From Nitrososphaerota archaeon (GTDB lineage: Archaea; Thermoproteota; Nitrososphaeria; Nitrososphaerales; CADDZS01): a stretch of 55,457 nt of DNA. Both the position numbers and the translations under genes were made by a program. Location of the stretch: contig JAJPHP010000033.1 in NCBI GenBank assembly GCA_021325255.1, positions 1-55,457 on the forward strand. The letters run 5' to 3'. The notes beneath the pieces were generated by a model that did not search any database, was not told where the DNA came from, and was given only the letters and a program-made list of their open reading frames with translations. Below are positions 25,059-34,817 of this stretch, piece by piece (the stretch's first letter is position 1; every line of letters starts with the position of its first letter).

Positions 25059-27971
25059 ATGGAACATGAGATAGAAAAGAAATGGCGGGAGAGATGGCAA
25101 GCGGAGCGAATCTTCGAGGCAGACCCGGACCCGGATAGGCAAAAGAAGCTCGTTACGTTCCCCTTTCCTTACATGAACGGCCCACTCCACATCGGGCACG
25201 GCTTCACTTCCGTCAGGGTTGATGCCTACGCCCGCTTCAAGAGAATGCAGGGCTACAACGTCCTTTTCCCCTGGGCCTGGCACTGGACTGGGCAGCCGAT
25301 AGTAGCTGCGGCTGAGCGTCTCGCGAATGGAGACCAGGCAATGGTTCATGAATTTGTAGACATTGACAAAGTCCCACCTTCGGAGCTTTCAAAATTTTAT
25401 GATCCAAAGTACATGGCTGAATACTACACTCACTCTGGCAAGATTGCTCTGGAACAGTTAGGGCTCTCCTTGGATTGGAGGCGGGAATTCCACACTACGG
25501 ATCTTGAACCGACATTCAACAAGTTCGTGCTTTGGCAAATGAGCAAGCTGAGAGAGAAGGGGTTCATATCGCAAGGCACCCATCCGGTGATCTGGTGCCC
25601 GAGAGATCAGAGTCCCACTGGCGACCACGACAGAGTTGCGGGTGAAGGAGTGACTTGGGAAGAATTCACGCTCGTTCTATTCAAGGGCGTCGGCGAGGGC
25701 AAGCTTTCGGAATCACTTCTGCCAGCAGCGACGTTCCGGCCTGAGACAATATTTGGTGTGACCAATCTCTGGGTCAACCCGGATGCCTCGTACGTTGAGG
25801 CATTCGTGAATGAAAAGTCAAGATGGGTAGTGAGCTCTCCTACGGTAGCAAAACTCAGAGACCAGCTTAGGTCAGTGCAAGTGATAAGGGAGATTAAAGG
25901 GCGGGATCTCGTTGGATCCTTTGTGGAGCATCCTCTTGACCCCAAAAGGAAGCTCCCTATACTTCCAGCTCGTTTCGTCGATCCGGAAAACGGAACTGGA
26001 ATTGTATACAGCGTCCCGGCGCACGCGCCAATGGACTACGTTGCTCTAAGGGATCTGCAGGGTGATCGACCACAACAAGAAGAATTCTCACTCTCAAAAC
26101 AGTTTCTGGATGCAATAGTCCCGATAGCGCTCGTCACACTTCCAGGCATGGGAAAATACCCCGCAGTTGAAATCGTCGAAAAAATGGGCATCAAGGACCA
26201 GAATGATCCAGCTGTGGAGGAAGCGACGAATGAAATTTACAAAAAAGAGTTCCACCTTGGAATTCTAAACGAGGTTACAGGAGAGTTTCGTGGCAAGAGG
26301 GTGTCAGAGGCAAAACAACTGATAGTCGCTCAATTAAAATCGAGGGGACTGGCGGATTCACTCTATGATCTGCCCGAGAAAGTGATATGCAGATGCCTCA
26401 CTCCATGCGTAGTAAGGGTACTGGAAGATCAGTGGTTTCTGAAGTACTCCGACCCTGAATGGAAGCGAGAAGCACATATCTGCATAGATGCTGCTGGCAT
26501 CTTCCCCGAATCCGCAAGGCAATGGTTCCACGATGTTGTGGATTGGATGAAGGACTGGCCTTGCGCTCGCAGGGTGGGGCTTGGCACACCTCTGCCATGG
26601 GCTCCTGGGTGGATTGTCGAGACTCTTACAGATTCTACCATTTACATGTGCTTTTACACTATAAAGCCCTGGATAACTAAACTTGGCCTAAGTCCTGATG
26701 ATCTCATCGAATCACTATTTGACTACGTGTTTCTCGGGAAGGGAGACCCTACATCAGTTGCGCGCAATTCAAAGATCACCAGCGAACATCTGACTGCAAT
26801 GAGGGATGAGTTTCTATACTGGTATCCCGTGAATCTTAGGAATTCTGCCAAGGAACTAATACCCAACCATCTTACTTTTTTCATCTTCAACCACACCGCG
26901 CTGTTTCCAAGAGAGCTCTGGCCGACGGGCATCTCGGTGAACGGCATGGTGATGATTGAAGGGACGAAGATGAGCAAGAGCAAGGGAAATGTTATCACCC
27001 TCTCGTCAGCCCTGAAAGAGTTCGGAGCGGATGCCCTAAGAGCGGCCCTTCTGGGAGGAGCAGAGGGAATGGACGATCTGGACTGGCGGGAAAAGAATTC
27101 CCGAGACATCCAAACAAAGGTGAATTCTCTGCGGGCCTTCGTTTCTTCACTCGAGTCGTCTGCAAATGCCAACGAAACATCGAAGGAGATGCCCGAACTT
27201 TGGCTTGAAAATCAGGTCCAGAATCATATTTCCAAAGTCATTTCTGAACTTGACGTAATGAAGACAAAATCTGCATTCCAAGAGGCTTTCTATTCGTATT
27301 GGAACGATATCCGCCACTATCTTAGCATGACCGAAAGGAGGCCTGCCTGGCTAATCGAATACGTTGTAGACATTTTCGTGAGACTACTAGCGCCATTCAT
27401 TCCATACACGTCAGAGCAGATAAACGCCGATAGAGGTCACACTGATCTTGTCTCGACCTCAAGGTTTCCCTCGGTCGAAAGGGAAAGGCTACACCCGGAA
27501 GCTGAGATTGCAGAGACCATAATTGAGAATCTGCTAACTGACTCCCAAAAGATTGCAAAACTGCTTCCAACGCGACCAACCAAGTTGCATGTGTACTCTG
27601 CCCCCGAATGGCACTATGAACTGTTCAGACTGGCTGCGGAAGCACGAATCAGAAAGGAAAAGATTAGTGAGATACTGCAGAAATTTTTCACTCAAAGGCC
27701 GGACCTTCCAAGAAAGGAAGTAGCGAATGCTCTTTCGAAGCTCACACCCGTGATAAATGAGCTAGGTGAGAAATTCGTTCGCCTCTACGTCGAAAATTAT
27801 TCCAAGGTGGACGAGAAGTCGATTTATGCTGACTCTCTCAAGTACCTTGGCAGCGCTTTGGAACTGAGGGTCTTCGTACACCCTTGGGATGAAAAAGCGG
27901 ATGAGAAATATGATCCGAAGGGCAAATCAAAGTCTGCACTGGCTTTCAAGCCGGCGCTCTATTTGGAGTGA
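25059..27971 (+). CDS. leuS: Leucyl-tRNA synthetase, archaeal type
   Basis: The 970-residue class I synthetase has HIGH at residues 44-47 (PLHIGHG), KMSKS at 637-641, an editing (CP1) insertion and an anticodon-binding C-terminal region, as in archaeal/eukaryotic LeuRS. It follows alaS by 81 bases in the same direction, so the two may be co-transcribed. Its 3' end overlaps the converging ogg gene by 45 bases. Confidence 0.97.
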   Translation: MEHEIEKKWRERWQAERIFEADPDPDRQKKLVTFPFPYMNGPLHIGHGFTSVRVDAYARFKRMQGYNVLFPWAWHWTGQPIVAAAERLANGDQAMVHEFVDIDKVPPSELSKFYDPKYMAEYYTHSGKIALEQLGLSLDWRREFHTTDLEPTFNKFVLWQMSKLREKGFISQGTHPVIWCPRDQSPTGDHDRVAGEGVTWEEFTLVLFKGVGEGKLSESLLPAATFRPETIFGVTNLWVNPDASYVEAFVNEKSRWVVSSPTVAKLRDQLRSVQVIREIKGRDLVGSFVEHPLDPKRKLPILPARFVDPENGTGIVYSVPAHAPMDYVALRDLQGDRPQQEEFSLSKQFLDAIVPIALVTLPGMGKYPAVEIVEKMGIKDQNDPAVEEATNEIYKKEFHLGILNEVTGEFRGKRVSEAKQLIVAQLKSRGLADSLYDLPEKVICRCLTPCVVRVLEDQWFLKYSDPEWKREAHICIDAAGIFPESARQWFHDVVDWMKDWPCARRVGLGTPLPWAPGWIVETLTDSTIYMCFYTIKPWITKLGLSPDDLIESLFDYVFLGKGDPTSVARNSKITSEHLTAMRDEFLYWYPVNLRNSAKELIPNHLTFFIFNHTALFPRELWPTGISVNGMVMIEGTKMSKSKGNVITLSSALKEFGADALRAALLGGAEGMDDLDWREKNSRDIQTKVNSLRAFVSSLESSANANETSKEMPELWLENQVQNHISKVISELDVMKTKSAFQEAFYSYWNDIRHYLSMTERRPAWLIEYVVDIFVRLLAPFIPYTSEQINADRGHTDLVSTSRFPSVERERLHPEAEIAETIIENLLTDSQKIAKLLPTRPTKLHVYSAPEWHYELFRLAAEARIRKEKISEILQKFFTQRPDLPRKEVANALSKLTPVINELGEKFVRLYVENYSKVDEKSIYADSLKYLGSALELRVFVHPWDEKADEKYDPKGKSKSALAFKPALYLE

Positions 27972-28916
27972 AGGCGTGACAGCCGGCCTTTGTCCTTCCG
28001 TCCTCCGTTTCATGTAGAGATATTGTTGTGCATATCCTGCATACTTGCCGAAGTAAGATCTCAGGTTATCGCCCAATCGCAAGTACATGGACAGGCTTAG
28101 GTGCTCGGGGAAGCCTTGCGGGCGATTCTGATCACCGCCGTGCGGGAGCAACTGAGAATAATTCTCCCGAATGCATCGAAGTATCCACACATCAATGGGA
28201 AAAGCTTCGAGCTTGCGTGAAGAGAATAGAAGGAGGCAATCCGCAATCTTGGGACCCACACCGAAAGTGTTGCCTGAAATTTCGCTGATGAGCAGTTCGC
28301 GCGCCTCTCTGTAACCTAACGAAGAGAGAGACTTTAGATCCAATTGCCCGCTTGCGATCAACTTGGCTAGGAAACTAACATACTTCCACCTAAAGCCTAA
28401 CTTGCAAGCAAGTAGCTCATGCTTCTTCGCAGTTGCAAGCGCTGATGCCTCAGGAAATGAATAGGCCTCGATGTTGAGGTCGGTCTCGATCTTTCTTCCA
28501 AACTTTAAACAAAGATTTTCGATTTTCGCCCGAATGGAGGGGATGTTACAGTTTATCGAACAGAGAAATGAGACAAGACACTCCCAGGGATCCTGTGTTA
28601 GCAATCTCAAACCAGAGAATTGAGAAAGCGCAGAATCAAGGTACGGATCTTTGGGGAAACTTAGAGAGATTTCCTCAAGGTCGTCTCCAAGTGAAAAGAA
28701 CCTTTTGACCAACTCTTCTGTAGATTCTTTTAGTTTTCTATCCTCTCCCAGTAGGCTCACGACACTCTTCGAGACCTTTAGTATCCTGCCTGAGACCACT
28801 CCAAGCCATTCTTGCTTTTGATTGCCGATCGGCGACCATCTGAATACCTGCCCGCTCTCAAAAGTGTGAGAAGGCTCGAAAATTAATTCATGTGGCAGTG
28901 GAAACTGGGTTGTCAT
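27927..28916 (-). CDS. ogg: 8-oxoguanine DNA glycosylase/lyase (Ogg1 type)
   Basis: The 329-residue protein follows eukaryotic-type OGG1: GQVFRW (22-27), the SINCNIPSI loop (120-128), and a helix-hairpin-helix with catalytic K223 (GVGPKIADC) and D242 (PIDVW). It removes 8-oxoguanine from DNA and cuts the abasic site. The last 15 codons lie on the antisense strand of the leuS 3' end. The C-terminal 30 residues are basic and not conserved. Confidence 0.93.
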   Translation of the reverse strand: MTTQFPLPHELIFEPSHTFESGQVFRWSPIGNQKQEWLGVVSGRILKVSKSVVSLLGEDRKLKESTEELVKRFFSLGDDLEEISLSFPKDPYLDSALSQFSGLRLLTQDPWECLVSFLCSINCNIPSIRAKIENLCLKFGRKIETDLNIEAYSFPEASALATAKKHELLACKLGFRWKYVSFLAKLIASGQLDLKSLSSLGYREARELLISEISGNTFGVGPKIADCLLLFSSRKLEAFPIDVWILRCIRENYSQLLPHGGDQNRPQGFPEHLSLSMYLRLGDNLRSYFGKYAGYAQQYLYMKRRTEGQRPAVTPSLQIERRLESQCRL

Positions 28917-29070
28917 CTGGTTTCCTCATCGTGATCAAAGCGCTATTAAGAATCTCGAGCAATCAGTCTGCCGCACAAAGGGATCGGCCACATGTCCCCT
29001 TTTTTTGAATTGTTTTACGTCATGTCGAAATAACAACCCAATCGTTAAAAGGAAAATCGACCCGAATGGT

Positions 29071-29439
29071 ATGACCATGTCTGCACTCCCTTCGAAAAGC
29101 AACGATGATCGTGATGAGGACAGAGGAGAAGCCACGGAAATGGGAAACATGTCGCTCGCCGATGGTGATAGGGAGTACGATGCTGGGAGCATGGACGACG
29201 CCTATAGACACTACGTTTCCGCAGCGGAAGCATTCAAGGAATCTGGGAACGATCTTCTCCAAGGAGTGGCTCTTCTGCGTTTGAGCTATGTTCATGAGCA
29301 GCGCTTACAACTGCGGGAAGCGAGAAATAGTGCGTTGCGAGCGGAAGAGATATTTGAAAAAAAGCAGGATCAGGCACTCTTGAACGATGCACAACAGAGA
29401 GTTGCTTCGCTTGACGCAAAGATTCTCAAAATAGGTTAG
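29071..29439 (+). CDS. Small TPR-like helical protein
   Basis: From the ATG at 29071 the protein is about 122 residues: an acidic N-terminus, then three helical repeats with a TPR-like pattern (GDREYDAGSMDDAYRHYVSAAEAF, then LLRLSYVHEQ, then LREARNSALRAEEIF). TPR repeats bind other proteins. A longer frame opens at 29005, but its extra 22 residues look like leader sequence. The partner is unknown; it is divergent from ogg. Confidence 0.6.
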   Translation: MTMSALPSKSNDDRDEDRGEATEMGNMSLADGDREYDAGSMDDAYRHYVSAAEAFKESGNDLLQGVALLRLSYVHEQRLQLREARNSALRAEEIFEKKQDQALLNDAQQRVASLDAKILKIG

Positions 29440-29452
29440 GAACCGAAACGCC

Positions 29453-29983
29453 TCAAACTGGATACCAATCAGGTAGATGCCAAGCGTCTAATTCTGGCTC
29501 TTCTACTGATCTTTTGAAGGGAATCACCCTAAGTTCTCCGATGCAATTTCGATCCTTCAGTTTCTCGATCATTTGCCGGGGAATATCTGAAGCGGCACAG
29601 CTGCAATGCAAGGCTGCAGTCCTCGGACTAACGTATTGTGACCTTCTCAAGACAAGTTCAAATCGATCTGTCAACGTGAGTTCACTAGAACCCCTCCCGT
29701 AGAACTCAAACTTATCTCCCTGCACCTGCAAAATGAATTTCAGATTTCCATCAGATTTGATGTGTGTTTTCAACATAGAATTCAGCTGTGCGCAGGCCTT
29801 TGATGCTGACACGCCGATTATGCAGTCGGCTCTCATAGAAATCTCGTTATCAGTAGTTACCTCGATGGAGTTTGGATGTAAAGCGGAGACATTCGGGTGC
29901 CCCCGGAAAACTATCAAGTCGCCAATCTCACGTAAAGGCTCATTTGATTGCTGAGATTCTTCTTCGGCGTACAATAGACTCAA
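29453..29983 (-). CDS. DUF371 family protein
   Basis: This is a 176-residue protein with a TTG start. The sequence from about residue 22 onwards (LIVFRGHPNVSALHPNSIEVTTDNEIS, then ADCIIGVSASKAC) is characteristic of archaeal DUF371, whose function is unknown. The last 35 residues are less conserved. It is divergent from psmA, and the 195-base spacer between them contains a short palindrome. Confidence 0.75.
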   Translation of the reverse strand: MSLLYAEEESQQSNEPLREIGDLIVFRGHPNVSALHPNSIEVTTDNEISMRADCIIGVSASKACAQLNSMLKTHIKSDGNLKFILQVQGDKFEFYGRGSSELTLTDRFELVLRRSQYVSPRTAALHCSCAASDIPRQMIEKLKDRNCIGELRVIPFKRSVEEPELDAWHLPDWYPV

Positions 29984-30086
29984 CGGCTCCGGAATTTCTA
30001 CCTTTACAAATTAGATCTAAAATAAGTCCAAGGTGGGGTTACCAAATTTCACGAGAATATTCATCCGCTGTCTCATGTTTGACGTA

Positions 30087-30099
30087 ATGCATAATGCAT
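30087..30099. repeat. Palindromic ATGCAT repeat
   Basis: ATGCATAATGCAT, two copies of the self-complementary ATGCAT separated by one base, lies in the divergent DUF371/psmA spacer. It has the form of a small regulator site; no regulator is known. Confidence 0.35.
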
Positions 30100-30178
30100 C
30101 GAAGATATTTTAGACACCTCTGACTCTGTAAGACTTAAATTCTGCGGCTGAGGACATTTTGATTCAGGTTTTGCAAAT

Positions 30179-30925
30179 ATGTTTCCCGCAGCTGCAGGTT
30201 ACGACCGTGCGATTACGGTTTTCTCACCCGACGGTCGATTATATCAGGTTGAGTACGCAATTGAGACCGTTAGACGAGGCACTCTGGCCGTCGGAGTAAA
30301 AACCAAGAATGGCGTAATTCTGGCTGTAGAGGAGCGCCCTCGGAAACTGCAGACTCCAGGTGAGACTCAGAAGATATTTCAGGTCGACGACCACCTCGGT
30401 GTCGCGGCTGCCGGTTACATCCCTGACGCGAGAGTTCAGGTGGACCAAGCTAGGATTGTTGCCCAGAGCAACAGATTGATCTACGATGAACCTGTTGATG
30501 TGGAATCTGTCGCAAAGAGACTGTCTGACCAGTGCCAACAATACACGCAATACGCCGGTGTAAGGCCATTTGGTGTTTCACTGATTATTGCGGGCGTTGA
30601 TTCTAATGGACCACAGCTATTCCTTACAGATCCGAGTGGGACGTATGTCGGTTATTATGCGATCGCTATAGGCGCCGGCGCTGACCAGGTGGCAGAGTAT
30701 TTGGAGCAGCGTTACAAAGAAGACATTAGCGTAGATGATGCATTGACACTTGCTGTAGAATCAATATATCTCGTAAGTGAGGACAAGATTGGGACTAGGC
30801 ACATCAAAATGGCACTGGTTCCTTCAGATACAAAGCAAATGAAACGATTGACCGATGCCGAAGTAGACAAGTACGCAGAAAAAGCCAAGAGCAAGTCTTC
30901 CAAACAACCGCCGGCCACTCAGTAA
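30179..30925 (+). CDS. psmA: 20S proteasome alpha subunit
   Basis: The 248-residue subunit begins with the alpha-type N-terminal region GYDRAITVFSPDGRLYQVEYA, which gates the channel. The fold continues through GVAAAGYIPDARV and RPFGVSLIIAGVD. It forms the outer rings of the proteasome; the beta subunits are elsewhere. The C-terminal tail is Lys/Ser-rich. It is the first gene of the proteasome-exosome superoperon and is followed by SBDS after 273 bases. Confidence 0.97.
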   Translation: MFPAAAGYDRAITVFSPDGRLYQVEYAIETVRRGTLAVGVKTKNGVILAVEERPRKLQTPGETQKIFQVDDHLGVAAAGYIPDARVQVDQARIVAQSNRLIYDEPVDVESVAKRLSDQCQQYTQYAGVRPFGVSLIIAGVDSNGPQLFLTDPSGTYVGYYAIAIGAGADQVAEYLEQRYKEDISVDDALTLAVESIYLVSEDKIGTRHIKMALVPSDTKQMKRLTDAEVDKYAEKAKSKSSKQPPATQ

Positions 30926-31198
30926 GAAAGGGAGGCCTCACCCACACACCTCACGATATGAGACTTGGCGAAAGAAAAAATCAACATAAAAACCGCAGAG
31001 GTGGCGAGCGTTGGCAATCACCACCAAATTCTTTTTCATTTATCTTTGCAAACGGCGATGGCTATTCGCATAGTCTTTCTTCATTAGAAACTTGCTTCTT
31101 GATACAAACCGCTAGGAAAGTAAGGACGGAAACGCCTTCGTGTCGACGATAATTGGCATAAGGAATTCAAAAAGAGACATTTTACATATTGCGAACTA

Positions 31199-31918
31199 AT
31201 GTCAGAGGAAGGTCGGGTTAAGGACAACTTGTCATCGAAATTTTCAATCGTTAGGTTATCATCCGATGGCGAGCATTTTGAGATTCTGGTACACCCAGAT
31301 CCCGCTCTTGATTTCAAGTTCGGAAGGAACGTGGAAATCTCGCAGATTGTCGCGGTGGATGAAGTATACTCTGACGCAAACAAGGGGCTGCGTGTTCCTT
31401 CGGAAAAATTGAACAAGCATTTCAAGACCACGAACTTTCTTCAAATCGCGGAGACGATTCTGCGAAAGGGCGATCTAAATCTCACAACTGACCAAAGGAG
31501 GAAGTTAGTAGAGGATAAGCGAAGGCAGATAATTGCTGTTATTGCGAGAAACTATGTCGACCCTCGGACTGGGCTTCCTCATCCACCGGTTCGTATTGAG
31601 CAAGCCATGGCCGAAGTGAGGATCTCGATCGATCCCTTTAAGGATGCAAATGAACAGACCAAGACCATCATTGATGAGCTTAGGGGGATTCTACCGCTCA
31701 AGTCCGAAAGGATTAAACTGCTTATCAAAGTACCTGCTCAATACTCGTCGCAGTCGTTTGGTGCCTTGAAAGGGGTCGGAGATATCCTGAAGGAAGATTG
31801 GGGGTCGGATGGGGGGCTTACCGTGATGATTGAAATACCAGCAGGAGTGCATTCGACTGTAATTGATAGGTTGGGCTCGCTTACGAAGGGAACGGCCCAA
31901 GCATCTGTGATTCGTTGA
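31199..31918 (+). CDS. Ribosome maturation protein SBDS (Sdo1)
   Basis: This 239-residue protein carries the SBDS N-terminal domain (VRLSSDGEHFEILVHPDPALDFKFGR), a central helical domain and a ferredoxin-like C-terminal domain. It helps remove aIF6 from the large subunit. Its position between psmA and rrp4 is the conserved archaeal arrangement. The Rrp4 gene starts 33 bases downstream. Confidence 0.96.
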   Translation: MSEEGRVKDNLSSKFSIVRLSSDGEHFEILVHPDPALDFKFGRNVEISQIVAVDEVYSDANKGLRVPSEKLNKHFKTTNFLQIAETILRKGDLNLTTDQRRKLVEDKRRQIIAVIARNYVDPRTGLPHPPVRIEQAMAEVRISIDPFKDANEQTKTIIDELRGILPLKSERIKLLIKVPAQYSSQSFGALKGVGDILKEDWGSDGGLTVMIEIPAGVHSTVIDRLGSLTKGTAQASVIR

Positions 31919-31951
31919 GTATTTGGAATTTATCATTTCTATTTCTGAAGA

Positions 31952-32833
31952 GTGAAAAATCATTTGCCAGAGTTGAAGAGGAAATATGTGGTACCAGGGG
32001 AAGTCGTCGCCCGAGGAAATCTGAGAGCAGATTTGAATGTGATAAGATCCGGCGACAGAATCATCTCTACGAGAGTTGGGATGGCTGAGATCTCTCATGA
32101 TGTGGTGCGAGTCGTGCCATTTTCTGGCCCCTACATACCCCGAGTAGACGATCTAGTGGTTGCTAAGATAATTGACTATAGTGCTTTCGCTTGGGAAGCA
32201 GACATGAATTCTTGCTTCTTTGGCATCCTTCCGGCTCAATCCGTATTTGGTAGGGATTACTCGCCGGCGAAGGACTCTCTGACAGACCGCCTTGAAGTCG
32301 GAGACATGATTGCCGCGAAAGTAATTGCTTTCGACAGAACAAGGGATCCTTTGCTGTCAATTTCAGGCCCAGGTTTGGGGAGAATCCCCAGAGGGCAAGT
32401 GATCAAGATTTCGCCAGCCAAAGTGGCCCGATTGATTGGAAAGAAAGGTTCGATGATCAAAACAATAGAATCGGGAACGAGAAGCAGAATGTTGATCGGC
32501 CAAAACGGAGTTGTGGTTATTGTTGGCTCGCCTGAGGATACTTTACGTGCGATAAAGGCGGTAGATCTGGTTGAGGAAGAGGCGCACTCAGCTGATCTGA
32601 CGGAAAGAGTTCAAAGGTTCCTAGGCATGCCAACGGAAACTACTCCATCCGAGCAACCTCAGCAGCAGGAGGCAGAAGTCACCCCAGCGTCCTCAGTGGC
32701 GACTGTCACTCAATCTGAGGAACAGACTGGTTCCGGAAAAGTATCAGACGTAGAAAGTACGCAGAGCGAAGAGTTGAATGAAGCTCCGATGGCCGCTCAA
32801 ACCGACGATGCTCTGATCAACGACAGTCAATGA
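31952..32833 (+). CDS. rrp4: Exosome RNA-binding subunit Rrp4
   Basis: The 293-residue protein uses a GTG start. It has the N-terminal domain, an S1 domain (about 60-130) and a KH domain (VARLIGKKGSMIKTIE), followed by an acidic, disordered tail of about 60 residues. Rrp4 forms the cap of the archaeal exosome and feeds RNA into the Rrp41/Rrp42 hexamer. The tail is longer than in many homologues. Confidence 0.96.
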   Translation: MKNHLPELKRKYVVPGEVVARGNLRADLNVIRSGDRIISTRVGMAEISHDVVRVVPFSGPYIPRVDDLVVAKIIDYSAFAWEADMNSCFFGILPAQSVFGRDYSPAKDSLTDRLEVGDMIAAKVIAFDRTRDPLLSISGPGLGRIPRGQVIKISPAKVARLIGKKGSMIKTIESGTRSRMLIGQNGVVVIVGSPEDTLRAIKAVDLVEEEAHSADLTERVQRFLGMPTETTPSEQPQQQEAEVTPASSVATVTQSEEQTGSGKVSDVESTQSEELNEAPMAAQTDDALINDSQ

Positions 32834-32920
32834 AAAAATATGGACAGGCATTGCTCACGGCATACACTCAAGTGAAGATAAGAACAAGAACGATTACGCG
32901 GAGTTGAAGAAGAAAACAAA

Positions 32921-33676
32921 ATGGGAAAGCAAGGCGGAGACAGCTCACGATTAATCAGTGAGCAAGGTCTCAGGCTGGATGGAAGAAGAATAGACGAGCT
33001 CAGACCAATCAAAATCGAGGTAGGGACTCTGAAGAACGCGGACGGTTCTGCCTTTATTCAATTTGGTAAGAACAAAATCATGGCAGCGGTGTACGGGCCC
33101 AAAGAAGTGCATCCCAAGCATAGCGCCCTACCTAACAGAAGCGTCCTACGATGCAGATATCACATGTCCCCGTTTTCCACGGAGGAGCGGAAGAATCCGG
33201 CCCCGTCTAGGAGGGAGATTGAGATTTCGAAGGTTATGAGGGAGGCGCTCGAACCTGCCCTGATGCTGGAAGATTACCCGCGGACAGCTATTGATGTCTT
33301 CGTAGAAGTATTGCAATCCGATGGCGGATCTCGCTGTGCAGGAATTTCGGCAGCGTCAGTCGCTCTTGCGGATGCGGGGATAAACATGCGCGATCTTGTG
33401 TCAGCTTGCGCAGCGGGGAAAGTCGCCGGGCAGGTAGTCATGGATGTCGACGACACCGAGGATAAAGAAGGTCAAGCGGACATGCCAGTTGCATTGATGC
33501 CGATGACCAACCAAATTACTTTGCTACAGCTCGACGGACAGCTCAACGATGAGGAATTCAGTAAAGCCTTCAGTTGGGCGCTAGACGGATGCAAGCGCGT
33601 TTATCAGCTTCAACGTGAGGCGCTAGTGGGCAAATACTTTGGGACAAACGGAAAGACTGAGGAGTTGAGCCAGTGA
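32921..33676 (+). CDS. rrp41: Exosome catalytic subunit Rrp41
   Basis: The 251-residue RNase PH-like protein carries the phosphate and RNA site: PSRREIEIS (arginines about 97-98) and acidic residues at about 181 and 187 in MDVDDTEDKEGQADMP. It is the active 3'-5' phosphorolytic subunit of the exosome. The rrp42 TTG lies 3 bases after its stop, so translation of the two is likely coupled. Confidence 0.97.
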   Translation: MGKQGGDSSRLISEQGLRLDGRRIDELRPIKIEVGTLKNADGSAFIQFGKNKIMAAVYGPKEVHPKHSALPNRSVLRCRYHMSPFSTEERKNPAPSRREIEISKVMREALEPALMLEDYPRTAIDVFVEVLQSDGGSRCAGISAASVALADAGINMRDLVSACAAGKVAGQVVMDVDDTEDKEGQADMPVALMPMTNQITLLQLDGQLNDEEFSKAFSWALDGCKRVYQLQREALVGKYFGTNGKTEELSQ

Positions 33677-33679
33677 AAT

Positions 33680-34507
33680 TTGTCAGCAGTCAAGGAAAAA
33701 TTTGTTGTTGAGCAGCTGCGGCGCTCCCAGATGAGCGAACTGCTCAGTAAAGGAAGACGACTGGATGGTAGAGGGCTGATGGACATTCGGGATCTGGTGG
33801 TAGAGGCCAATGTCATCGAAAAAGCTGAGGGTTCCGCACGTGTCAAGTTGGGCAATACCGAACTAATCGCTGGTGTCAAAGTCAACTTGGGGACTCCATT
33901 TCCAGACACTCCGGACAAGGGACTGCTTGTCGTCAGCGCCGAGGTTCTTCCACTCGCTTCTCCTTATGCGGAACCAGGCCCGCCGAACGAGGATACTATA
34001 GAGCTTGCGAGGGTCGCGGACAGGGGAGTTCGCGAATCTGGAATGATCGATGTGTCCAAACTGGTCTTAGTTGAAGGGAAGAGTGTCTACGCAGTCTTCG
34101 TTGATGTAAGCATCCTCAACGTAGATGGGAACCTCTTTGATGCGACTTCCTATGGAGTAGTGGCAGCTCTATTGACGACCAAGATCCCGAAATACGAAAT
34201 TTCAGCCGAAGGCCAACCAGTAAAGACAGAAGAAACAATGTCTCTCCCGATACAGACGGTTCCAATATCCGTGACTTTTGCAAAGATAGGTAATCAGTTA
34301 TTGGTTGACCCTGCTTCAGAAGAAGAAGCAGTCATGGACGCTCGTCTGACTCTGGTTTCAGATGACCGAGGAAATATTTGTGCAGGGCAAAAAGGGCAGG
34401 CGGGTACTCTTTCACCGGAGCAAATACTTCTCGCTGCCAGTACCGCTAAACTTAAAGGAGAAGAAATTAGAGCGCAGATAAAGAGAGGTATCTCCGGCCT
34501 TGTCTAG
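33680..34507 (+). CDS. rrp42: Exosome non-catalytic subunit Rrp42
   Basis: The 275-residue RNase PH-fold protein starts with TTG. It pairs with Rrp41 to make the hexameric ring; it lacks catalysis itself but shapes the RNA path. Family features include RLDGRGLMDIRDLVVEANV and FPDTPDKG. Its last 8 bases overlap the start of the L37Ae gene. Confidence 0.97.
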   Translation: MSAVKEKFVVEQLRRSQMSELLSKGRRLDGRGLMDIRDLVVEANVIEKAEGSARVKLGNTELIAGVKVNLGTPFPDTPDKGLLVVSAEVLPLASPYAEPGPPNEDTIELARVADRGVRESGMIDVSKLVLVEGKSVYAVFVDVSILNVDGNLFDATSYGVVAALLTTKIPKYEISAEGQPVKTEETMSLPIQTVPISVTFAKIGNQLLVDPASEEEAVMDARLTLVSDDRGNICAGQKGQAGTLSPEQILLAASTAKLKGEEIRAQIKRGISGLV

Positions 34508-34727
34508 TTCTTCTGAATCAGGTTCACTACGGGGATTAGGCGCAAAGTATGGTTCCACCGTCAGGAAGAGGTATGCTCGAATTATGAACAACCTGAAGAG
34601 AACTCGCAGGTGTCCATCATGTGGCTCTACGCGATTTAGGCGAAAGAGTGCTGGGATATGGGCCTGCCTTACCTGCAACTTCACGATTACTGGTGAAGCA
34701 TACACTATAAGCATGCCGAAGTCCTAA
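34500..34727 (+). CDS. rpl37ae: Ribosomal protein L37Ae (L43e)
   Basis: This 75-residue zinc protein has cysteines 38, 41, 56 and 59 (CPSC...CLTC) and a C-terminal GEAYTISMPKS region. It starts at a TTG that overlaps the end of rrp42 by 8 bases. In many archaea the RNA polymerase subunit P gene follows; I did not find it in the next 90 bases. Confidence 0.95.
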   Translation: MSSSSESGSLRGLGAKYGSTVRKRYARIMNNLKRTRRCPSCGSTRFRRKSAGIWACLTCNFTITGEAYTISMPKS

Positions 34728-34817
34728 CGGGATATCAAGCACTATCTTAGATTGCACTCGCTCCTCCCTTAGTTTCGTGAGGATGAGTTCCCACGTACTT
34801 CTGCTTTCAGAGGCTAC

